From the NCBI GenBank assembly GCA_032250585.1, contig JAVVFH010000219.1, positions 1-5,975 of the forward strand: 5,975 nucleotides of DNA. The letters run 5' to 3'. The notes under the pieces were generated by a model that was not told the DNA's origin, made no database searches, and saw only the letters and a program-made list of their open reading frames with translations. Shown one piece after another: positions 1 to 5,505 of this stretch; the stretch's first letter is position 1; each line of letters begins with the position of its first letter. The position numbers and the translations under genes are program-made. Origin of the DNA: JAVVFH01 sp032250585. GTDB lineage: Bacteria > Pseudomonadota > Gammaproteobacteria > Xanthomonadales > SZUA-36.

Positions 1-386
1 AACTGCAATACCTCGCGATCATCACGACCTTCACTGCGCTGCTCTGGATCCCGTACATCCTCAACCTGATCAGCCGCAATCGGCTGAGCGACGCGGTCGG
101 TTATCCGGACACGCCGCTGACCATGTCGCCGTGGGCGGAACGACTGAAAAAAGCCCACTACAACGCGGTGGAAAACCTGGTGGTGTTTTCAACCCTGGTC
201 CTGATCGCACACCTTCTGGAAGTGAGCAACGCGGCGACGACTTCGGCCGCGGCCACCTATTTCTGGGCCCGTCTGCTGCACCCGGTGGCCTATACGCTCG
301 CCATACCGTGGATTCGCACGCTTTCCTTCGCGGTAGGCTGGGGTTCGATCCTGTGCATCGCCTGGCAGGTGCTGGTACAGGTTTGA
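1..386 (+). CDS. MAPEG family membrane protein (5' end missing)
   Basis: The gene runs in from the left edge; the reading frame begins at base 3 and ends at the TGA at 384-386, giving 127 visible residues. MAPEG proteins are usually about 130 residues, so only a few N-terminal residues are probably missing. The visible protein has the family's four-helix pattern: a first hydrophobic segment at visible residues 2-22, a polar loop, a second helix starting in the signature stretch KKAHYNAVENLVVFS (spaced Asn and Glu in the second helix), a third around WARLLHPVAY, and a fourth at the C-terminus (SFAVGWGSILCIAWQVLV). The family (membrane-associated proteins in eicosanoid and glutathione metabolism) includes membrane glutathione transferases, but most bacterial members have no tested substrate, so enzymatic activity is not claimed. 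The ATG at 123 lies inside the protein, after the first helix, and is not the start. Family call is strong, function open. Confidence 0.88.
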   Translation, partial: LQYLAIITTFTALLWIPYILNLISRNRLSDAVGYPDTPLTMSPWAERLKKAHYNAVENLVVFSTLVLIAHLLEVSNAATTSAAATYFWARLLHPVAYTLAIPWIRTLSFAVGWGSILCIAWQVLVQV

Positions 387-513
387 GCGCAAGTCTGCGG
401 ATGACTTTTCTGAACCGGCTTCAGCCGCGATTTATTGCAACCTGGAGACTGCTCACCCCTGCGGCCATCCCCGGCAATTCAAGCCGCTCCCGCTCGCTTC
501 ACTCAACGTCGCG
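387..513. other. Convergent intergenic region
   Basis: This 127-bp stretch separates the stop codon of the MAPEG gene from that of the oppositely oriented aminotransferase gene, so it should hold the transcription ends of both. The only notable structure is a short hairpin near 416-427. No open frame, repeat or RNA gene is recognisable here. Confidence 0.6.
416..435 (+). terminator. Possible weak terminator hairpin after the MAPEG gene
   Basis: CGGC-TTCA-GCCG forms a compact tetraloop hairpin at 416-427 and is followed by CGATTTATT, a short T-rich run on the + strand. It begins 30 bp after the MAPEG stop codon. The stem is only 4 bp and the T tract is interrupted, so this is a weak candidate. 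On the - strand the hairpin is followed by no T run. Confidence 0.25.
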
Positions 514-1743
514 CTACAGCAGGCTGTCCAGCCCTTCCATCAGGCGCGTGATTTCCCCGGGGCTGGTGTAGTGCACGAAGGAGGCGCGCAGGACGCCTTC
601 CCCGGCATCATAGCCCAGCGCCTCCACCAGCCGGTAGGCGTAGAAGTGTCCCGCCCCGACACCCAGTTGCATATCGCCGAGTTGCGCAGCCAGCTCGTTG
701 GCGCGATGCCCCCGGGCGCTGAACGCCACCGTCGGCGCCCGCCCGGCAGAGCCTGCCTTGCCGATCAGGCGAATCTTTGGATGTGCCGCCATGAAATCCA
801 GCAGCGGCTGCAACAGAAGCGCCTCCTGGTCGTGGAACAGGCCGTGCACCGCCCGGCCCCGCTCTGCGGGCGTCGCATCGCCCTGGAAATGCCGGGCATG
901 GACCGCGTCCATGTAATCCATCACGCCGTTGACCGAAGCGATCTGAGCGTGGTCCGGCCCTGCCGGAACGAACCGCGCGGCCGGCAGATCAGCGTTGAAA
1001 AAGTGTCCCTGCTGTGGCAATTCCGCGTTCAGTTCGCGGCTCATGAACATTGCACCCAAGTGGGGGCCGTAAACCTTGTACAGGGAGAAAAAATAGATGT
1101 CGGTGCCCAGTTCCTGCAGGTCCGGCATGCCGTGCGGGCAAAAGGAAACCCCGTCGACGAAGGCCCAGGCGCCCGCCTGGTGAATCAGGTCGGTGAGTTC
1201 CCGCACCGGATTCACGCTGCCGACAAGATTCGAGCAGTGCGTGAAGGCCACCATGCGCGTGCGCTCGCTCAGCAACGCCTGCAGATCGACCGGGTGCAAC
1301 TCCGCGGTGTCGGGGTCGACCTGCCATTCGCGGATCACGATGCCTGCCTCTTCCAGCCGGCGCCAGGCGCCGATGTTGGCCTCGTGATCCTGGTTGGTGA
1401 CGATCACTTCATCACCGGCTTGCAAGTGCTGACGCAACGCCTGGGCAATGGCGTAGGTGTTGCTCGAAGTCGAAGGGCCGAAGTGCAGTTCGTCCTCACC
1501 GACATTCAGCCAGGCTGCGGCACGGCGCTTTGCCGAGTCCATCTGCTCGCCAGCCGTGCGCGACGGCGCAAAATCGTAGTAGGGCTGCACCTTGGTCTGC
1601 CGGTAATAACGCTCCAGATGCTCGATCGTCTGCCGGCAGGCGTACGATCCGCCGGCATTTTCGAACAGGGCGAAGCCGTCCAGTGACGGTTCACTGAAGG
1701 CGGGAAACTGCCTGCGGATGAAATCGAGGTCCAGGTCGGTCAT
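514..1743 (-). CDS. Class V aminotransferase, cysteine desulfurase-like (VC1184-type), catalytic Cys apparently absent
   Basis: A complete 409-residue PLP enzyme of fold type I, the normal length for the family. Visible active-site features, in order: H120 in the QDHEAN stretch (the position that stacks on PLP), D197 in FVDGVS (contacts the pyridine nitrogen), and the Schiff-base lysine K223 in SLYKVYGPHLG, which is the characteristic motif of the VC1184-type subfamily. R386 in LRASFVHYTS fits the substrate-carboxylate arginine. SufS-type desulfurases and selenocysteine lyases carry the sulfur-accepting cysteine in a TGHHCA-like loop; the matching loop here is AGHFYA (364-369), with Y368 at the cysteine position. 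A true desulfurase reaction through a persulfide is therefore doubtful; another PLP reaction, such as a lyase, epimerase or transaminase, is possible. The ATG is supported by AGGA ending 7 bp upstream on the - strand. No isc or suf genes are adjacent. Confidence 0.9.
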   Translation of the reverse strand: MTDLDLDFIRRQFPAFSEPSLDGFALFENAGGSYACRQTIEHLERYYRQTKVQPYYDFAPSRTAGEQMDSAKRRAAAWLNVGEDELHFGPSTSSNTYAIAQALRQHLQAGDEVIVTNQDHEANIGAWRRLEEAGIVIREWQVDPDTAELHPVDLQALLSERTRMVAFTHCSNLVGSVNPVRELTDLIHQAGAWAFVDGVSFCPHGMPDLQELGTDIYFFSLYKVYGPHLGAMFMSRELNAELPQQGHFFNADLPAARFVPAGPDHAQIASVNGVMDYMDAVHARHFQGDATPAERGRAVHGLFHDQEALLLQPLLDFMAAHPKIRLIGKAGSAGRAPTVAFSARGHRANELAAQLGDMQLGVGAGHFYAYRLVEALGYDAGEGVLRASFVHYTSPGEITRLMEGLDSLL

Positions 1744-1965
1744 TTAGGTATCCTGTGAAGCGTGACGTGGATGATATCAGGAGATGCCGTTCCATCGCAG
1801 CACGAACTCCAGCCGAAGAAACAAACAGGCGCCGGATGGTCGCCGCAATGGGCTCCCCGTTCAAATCCACCGAAGTCACAGCATTCGGGCTTCGCAGGCC
1901 TACGCCCCACGGCGCCAGCCTCGCGGGCAGGCACTGCCATGGGACTCCTTGGACAGCGGCGGGCG

Positions 1966-1979
1966 TTCAAATACTTGAA
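1966..1979. promoter_or_regulatory. Inverted repeat TTCAA-N4-TTGAA over the -35 position (possible operator)
   Basis: TTCAA and TTGAA are perfect 5-bp inverted arms separated by ATAC. The right arm overlaps the presumed -35 element of the operon promoter, a position where a bound dimeric regulator would block RNA polymerase, or where an activator could contact it. The repeat is directly visible. A regulatory role is inferred from position only, and a repeat this short can occur by chance. Confidence 0.4.
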
Positions 1980-2001
1980 TATGCGAAGTTTGCTTTATAA
2001 T
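1975..2001 (+). promoter_or_regulatory. Sigma70-type promoter of the three-gene operon
   Basis: A perfect TATAAT at 1996-2001 sits in an otherwise GC-rich region. The best -35 is TTGAAT at 1975-1980 with a short 15-bp spacer; shifting to CTTGAA or ACTTGA gives 16 or 17 bp but a poorer match. Transcription would begin near 2008, giving a leader of about 173 nt to the GTG at 2181. The strong -10 with an imperfect -35 would suit control at the overlapping inverted repeat. Confidence 0.6.
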
Positions 2002-2168
2002 GTGCCGCCGGACCGTCCCACTTGGTGATGCATCAAGGGTCTCCTGTCCCGCTGCAATCGGCTTCGTTTGCGATTCATCGAGATGGTCTGCTGCCATTAA
2101 ACGGAATTTCTCTGCAGTTTTCTCCCGTTTTGTCGACTTGGCGAGTGATGGGATCGGGCTTTGTATTC

Positions 2169-2183
2169 AAGGGAAACAGCGTG
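2169..2183 (+). promoter_or_regulatory. Ribosome binding site that fixes the GTG start of the lipoprotein
   Basis: AAGGGA at 2169-2174 lies 6 bp before GTG at 2181-2183. This start places one Lys and a hydrophobic run before the lipobox, as expected for a lipoprotein signal. In-frame ATGs at 2148 and 2022 have poorer upstream sequences and would add 11 or 53 residues before the signal peptide. Confidence 0.65.
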
Positions 2184-2999
2184 CATAAGGCATTGAACAT
2201 ATATACTTTATATTTGAGGCTACTGCTTGCTTTGGCGGCTCTGGGCGCTTTGTCCGGATGCCAGACCTTCGCCCCGACAACGGCCGAAGATCCACCCGCA
2301 TCCGTGGTCGACAGTGACGGCAGCGACTCTCCGCCTCCGCCCGAAGCGGAAGCCGTTGCCGAACCCACCGCCGAGCCGGAAAGCGCCGAGCAGGTGGCCA
2401 TGGCAGCCATGGCCGAGCAGCTGGCGACTGTTCAAACCAAGCTCGATTCGATCGCCGAAAAGCTCGCCGAGGCGCCACCTCCCGCGCCCAGGGCAGCGGC
2501 GAACGTCCCGGGCACGCCGATTGAATGCCCGCCGACTTCGGAGCTTCCCCCGGCGCAGCCGATGAAGACACTGCTGGGCACGCTGGAATGGATTTACATG
2601 GAGCCGCCCGGCCAATTGTACCGGGCGCGCATCGACAGCGGCGCCAATACCTCGTCGATCAGCGCCACCGACGTCCGTGAATTCCAGCGGGACGGCGAAG
2701 ACTGGGTCCGCTTCTCCTTCGATCACGACGGCGAAGATCCGGTCGCGACCATCGAGCGGCCGGTCGAGCGGGTGGTTCTGATCCGGCAGGCTTCAGCGCA
2801 AAAGCGGGCAAGACGGCCCGTTGTCCTGTTGACCGTGCAGCTGGGCGAGCAGGTGCAGAAAACAGAATTTACACTGGCTGACCGCAGCCAGATGACTTAC
2901 CCGGTTCTGCTCGGGCGCGAGTTTCTCAGGGACCTGTACCTGGTCGACGTGTCGCAGTCCTACCTGCACAGCAAACCCGGCAGGAAGGCCGACGAATGA
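2181..2999 (+). CDS. Lipoprotein with retropepsin-like aspartic protease domain (RimB-like / 'ATP-dependent zinc protease' family)
   Basis: A 272-residue protein from the GTG start. Residues 1-26 form a lipoprotein signal peptide with lipobox LSGC; lipidation would be on C27. Residue +2 is Gln rather than Asp, which in gammaproteobacteria favours the outer membrane. Residues 31-68 are a Pro/Glu/Ala-rich linker and 69-97 a likely amphipathic helix. The domain at about 132-262 matches the family long labelled 'ATP-dependent zinc protease' (DUF785-type). It shows the aspartic protease motif DSGA at 152-155 within RIDSGANTSSISA, and a C-terminal YPVLLGREFL at 240-249. There is no HExxH zinc motif and no ATP site, so a retropepsin-type aspartic peptidase, active as a dimer, is the better reading. 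It is first in the operon and its TGA overlaps the next ATG. Family members accompany RimK-like ligases, so it may cleave or trim the ligase product outside the cytoplasm. The substrate is unknown. A start at ATG 2148 is less likely. Confidence 0.87.
   Translation: MHKALNIYTLYLRLLLALAALGALSGCQTFAPTTAEDPPASVVDSDGSDSPPPPEAEAVAEPTAEPESAEQVAMAAMAEQLATVQTKLDSIAEKLAEAPPPAPRAAANVPGTPIECPPTSELPPAQPMKTLLGTLEWIYMEPPGQLYRARIDSGANTSSISATDVREFQRDGEDWVRFSFDHDGEDPVATIERPVERVVLIRQASAQKRARRPVVLLTVQLGEQVQKTEFTLADRSQMTYPVLLGREFLRDLYLVDVSQSYLHSKPGRKADE
2982..2999 (+). promoter_or_regulatory. Shine-Dalgarno and ATGA overlap between genes 1 and 2 of the operon
   Basis: AGGAAGG at 2982-2988 lies 7 bp before the ATG at 2996-2998, inside the 3' end of the lipoprotein gene. 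The ATG overlaps that gene's TGA (2997-2999), an arrangement typical of translational coupling. Confidence 0.8.
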
Positions 3000-4528
3000 G
3001 CGCACAGCGGTCGAGGCTGGGCTTGTACGCTTTAGTCGGCGTCATTTTTGTGTTGGGGCTGGGCCACACCGTATACCGCCACCTGTATTTCGACGTGCCA
3101 TTGATACCAGGCCAGCCGAACGTGCTCTGGAATATCGAGGCGCGCGTCGAGTTTTTCGCGGCCGGAGAGGAGGTCGAGGTGGTTCTCGCGCGCCCGCCGC
3201 CGCAACCGGGATTCACCCGATTGTCGGAAACGGGGGCCTCGGTCGGCTATGGTCTCGGCCTGGAGGATAAGGGACCTTATCCCGTCGCGGTCTGGACCAA
3301 ACGGCGCGCGCAGGGACTCCAGCAGCTGTATTTCCGGATTCAGGTCATGCGCAGCCATTTACCGTGGTCCCAGCGTTACATTGCCCCGCCTCCGCCGTCA
3401 CGGCCCGAGCCGATGGAAGAACCCTTTGCAACCGCCGCCGAAGCGCTGCTCGATGAGGCATACGCCCGCTCCGCCGACTCAGCCAGCATGGCACGACAGC
3501 TGATCGATGCCCTGAGCAACACGAATCCTGACCAGAATGCGCGTTTGCTGCTCGACGGTTTCCCGAATGTCACCTTGGCTGAACTCATCGTCCGCCTGCT
3601 CCAGCTGCGCGACGTGCCGGCAGCCACCATCCAGATTCTGCTTTTGGAAGACGGCCGCCGAAGGCAGACGCTGCGGCCTTTTCTCAGTGTCTGGTCGGAT
3701 GATGAACAAACGATTTTTCCGCTCGGTCTGAATGAGGAAGAGGCCACCTTGCCCTACCTGATCTGGCAGGCCACCGGCGGATCGGTCCTCGACCTGGCGG
3801 GCGGCAGCCGCTCTCGTGTGACGTTTTCGATGGTGCGCGCCGAGAACCGGTCCTTCGGCACCCTGCCACTGTCATCCTCGGCCCGCCAGGGCTGGTGGGA
3901 TTTTTCGATCTATTCCCTGCCTGTCGCCGAGCAGACCCTTTTCAAAACCATTCTGCTGTTGCCGATCGGTGCCCTGATCGTCTGTGTGCTGCGCATCCTG
4001 GTGGGCATCCGGACTTCCGGCACGTTCATGCCGGTATTGATCGCGCTGGCCCTGATCCAGACCCAGTTGCTGACCGGCCTGGCGGGTTTTCTGCTGGTGG
4101 TGTCGGCCGGCCTGCTGATTCGCGGGCTGATGTCCCGGCTGCACCTGCTGCTGGTGGCGAGGATCTCGGTCGTGATCATCGTGGTCATCGGGATCATCGC
4201 ATTTTTTACCGTCTTCAGCTTCCAGATGGGTCTGTTCGAGGGACTCAAGATCACGCTGTTTCCCTTGATCATCCTGGCGTGGACCGTGGAGCGCATGTCC
4301 GTACTGTGGGAAGAGGAGGGCGCGCGGGAGGTCATGATCCAGGGCGGTGGAAGCCTGGTAACGGCGGTACTGGCCTACCTGGCCATGACCAATGCATGGG
4401 TTCAGCACTGGACCTTCAACTACATGGGCGTGCAGCTTATCGTGCTGGCGCTGGTGATGCTGATCGGCAACTACAACGGCTATCGACTGACTGAACTGAG
4501 GCGGTTCCGCGCGATGTTCGAGAAATGA
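2996..4528 (+). CDS. Inactive transglutaminase fused to a seven-helix membrane domain
   Basis: A 510-residue membrane protein. Residues 9-28 form an N-terminal anchor, after which about 285 residues are soluble and predicted to be periplasmic. Within these, 165-265 resemble a transglutaminase fold (AELIVRLLQLRDVPAATIQI matches the usual helix before the GIPAR strand), but the Cys-His-Asp triad is missing: by motif alignment the positions hold about N191, R227 and P242, and the only cysteine in the whole protein is C330, inside a membrane helix. Seven hydrophobic segments follow at roughly 316-337, 343-358, 359-378, 386-408, 415-431, 450-467 and 472-491, with a charged loop at 432-447 (VERMSVLWEEEGAREV). 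This is the architecture of the 'inactive transglutaminase / 7TM' family, known to accompany retropepsin-like proteases and RimK-related ligases. Plausible roles are substrate binding by the dead enzyme domain plus transport or signalling by the helices; neither is shown. Ends with an ATGA overlap to the ligase gene. Confidence 0.9.
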   Translation: MSAQRSRLGLYALVGVIFVLGLGHTVYRHLYFDVPLIPGQPNVLWNIEARVEFFAAGEEVEVVLARPPPQPGFTRLSETGASVGYGLGLEDKGPYPVAVWTKRRAQGLQQLYFRIQVMRSHLPWSQRYIAPPPPSRPEPMEEPFATAAEALLDEAYARSADSASMARQLIDALSNTNPDQNARLLLDGFPNVTLAELIVRLLQLRDVPAATIQILLLEDGRRRQTLRPFLSVWSDDEQTIFPLGLNEEEATLPYLIWQATGGSVLDLAGGSRSRVTFSMVRAENRSFGTLPLSSSARQGWWDFSIYSLPVAEQTLFKTILLLPIGALIVCVLRILVGIRTSGTFMPVLIALALIQTQLLTGLAGFLLVVSAGLLIRGLMSRLHLLLVARISVVIIVVIGIIAFFTVFSFQMGLFEGLKITLFPLIILAWTVERMSVLWEEEGAREVMIQGGGSLVTAVLAYLAMTNAWVQHWTFNYMGVQLIVLALVMLIGNYNGYRLTELRRFRAMFEK

Positions 4529-5499
4529 ATTGGCGCATGGTAAGCCCCGGCCGGCTACGCGAGGCCGGCATCCTCGGGATGAATCACCGCAACGTGGACC
4601 TGATCAGCCGACTCAATCCTCGCCGCCTGTATCCGCTCGTCGACAACAAGCTGAAAACGAAGATTGCGCTGGCCGCTGCGGGCATCGCCGCGCCCAGACT
4701 GATCGGCACACTGCGAACACAGCACGATATCGCCGATTTCGCAGATCTGGTCGGGCCGCTGGACGGCTTTGCGATCAAACCGGCCAGGGGCAGCGGCGGC
4801 AAGGGTATCCTCGTGATTGTCCGGCGTCGCGGCGACAACTTCATCAGGGCCAGCGGCACCGAAGTCGATCTCGATACGCTCGAGTTCCACGTTTCCAACA
4901 TTCTCTCGGGATTGTTCAGCCTGGGCGGAACACCCGACGTGGCTTTTGTCGAGGACCTGGTCCGGCCCGATCCGTTGTTCCGGGACCTGTCCGTGGAAGG
5001 GGTGCCCGATATCCGGGTCATCGTCTACCGCGGCTTTCCGATCATGGCCATGTTGCGGCTCGCCACGCGTGCCTCGGCCGGCAAAGCCAACCTCCACCAG
5101 GGCGCGGTAGGCGTAGGACTGCGCATGGCGGACGGTCAGGCGATCCGCGCCGTGCAGTTTTCGAAAAACCTGGAATCCCACCCCGACTCGGGTGCACCGT
5201 TGAAGTGTATCGCCATACCGGAATGGGACCGGATCCTGACCCTGGCGACCCGCTGCGCAGACGTTACGGGCCTGGGTTACCTGGGCGCCGATATTGTCCT
5301 GGATCGACAGCGCGGTCCCCTGGTCCTGGAATTGAACGCCCGTCCCGGACTGGCCATCCAGATGACCAATCGCGCGGGTATGTTGCCGCGCATCGCCGCG
5401 ATCGACGCGCTCGATGCGGCGGATTTTCGGCGTCCGCCGGAGCAGCGCACGGAGATCGTCAGGCGCCTGTTCTCAGCCTCCGCGCCGCCACACGTTTGA
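4525..5499 (+). CDS. RimK-related ATP-grasp ligase (alpha-L-glutamate ligase-like)
   Basis: A 324-residue ATP-grasp enzyme with no signal peptide or membrane segment, so cytoplasmic. ATP-grasp features in order: an N-terminal LVDNKLKTKIALAAAGI segment (38-54), an ATP lysine K85 in FAIKPARGSGGKG with the Gly-rich loop at 89-94, E143 in FVEDLV, D162 and R164 in PDIRVIV, the KANLHQGAVGVG loop (187-198), D256 in GADIVLD, and the metal ligands E269 and N271 in LELNARPG. RimK relatives join an amino acid, often glutamate, to a carboxyl group through an acylphosphate; this subfamily is usually annotated alpha-L-glutamate ligase-like, but its acceptor is not known to me. It lacks the longer N-terminal region of RimK proper. 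The ATG overlaps the preceding TGA and has only a weak Shine-Dalgarno (CGAGAA), so translation probably depends on coupling; an in-frame ATG at 4537 is an alternative. Last gene of the operon. Confidence 0.9.
   Translation: MNWRMVSPGRLREAGILGMNHRNVDLISRLNPRRLYPLVDNKLKTKIALAAAGIAAPRLIGTLRTQHDIADFADLVGPLDGFAIKPARGSGGKGILVIVRRRGDNFIRASGTEVDLDTLEFHVSNILSGLFSLGGTPDVAFVEDLVRPDPLFRDLSVEGVPDIRVIVYRGFPIMAMLRLATRASAGKANLHQGAVGVGLRMADGQAIRAVQFSKNLESHPDSGAPLKCIAIPEWDRILTLATRCADVTGLGYLGADIVLDRQRGPLVLELNARPGLAIQMTNRAGMLPRIAAIDALDAADFRRPPEQRTEIVRRLFSASAPPHV
4550..4569 (+). other. GC hairpin just inside the ligase gene
   Basis: GCCGGC at 4550-4555 and GCCGGC at 4564-4569 can pair as a 6-bp all-GC stem with an 8-nt loop, starting 25 nt after the A of the ATG. 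In GC-rich coding DNA this can be chance. If formed in the mRNA it could affect initiation at a start that has only a weak ribosome binding site. Confidence 0.25.
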
Positions 5500-5505
5500 G
5501 CGTTC

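Larger units (their letters stand above)
1744..2180. other. Divergent intergenic region and operon leader
   Basis: This 437-bp stretch separates two divergently transcribed genes. Going left to right it holds the ribosome binding site of the aminotransferase gene (TCCT on the + strand at 1751-1754), a possible weak - strand -10 box (TATCAT, complement of 1771-1776, with no good -35), about 190 bp without recognisable signals, the + strand promoter at 1975-2001, and a leader of roughly 170 nt before the lipoprotein GTG. Open frames across it encode low-complexity Arg/Pro-rich peptides without family resemblance or convincing ribosome binding sites, so I call no gene here. Confidence 0.6.

Noticed and set aside
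571..1686. A 371-codon open frame on the + strand, antisense to the aminotransferase gene
   Set aside because: It is a GC-rich shadow frame: the product resembles no family, while the opposite strand encodes a full PLP enzyme with all cofactor residues and a ribosome binding site.
1762..2028. Possible small proteins in the divergent intergenic region (for example 1762-2028 + or 1740-1970 -)
   Set aside because: Compositionally biased peptides with no recognisable domain, signal or ribosome binding site, and they overlap the promoter.
2138..2167. A second possible promoter, TTGGCG-N18-TGTATT, close to the lipoprotein start
   Set aside because: Both boxes match poorly and it would leave a leader of only a few nucleotides, cutting into the ribosome binding site; the 1975-2001 promoter is far better.
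2022..2180. N-terminal extension of the lipoprotein from ATG 2022 or 2148
   Set aside because: It would bury the lipoprotein signal 53 or 11 residues inside the protein, and AAGGGA 6 bp before GTG 2181 gives a better start.
2193..2216. AT-rich patch (TTGAAC followed by ATATATACTTTATATT) resembling a promoter
   Set aside because: It lies inside the signal-peptide codons and has no properly spaced pair of boxes; low GC after a start codon is common and favours initiation.
2220..2726. A 168-codon - strand open frame over the lipoprotein gene
   Set aside because: Its Arg/Gly-rich product mirrors the Pro/Glu/Ala linker on the other strand; no family features or ribosome binding site.
3872..4408. 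A 178-codon - strand open frame over the seven-helix region
   Set aside because: The Gln/Asp/His-rich product is the usual antisense of hydrophobic helix codons (Leu, Ile, Val); not a real gene.
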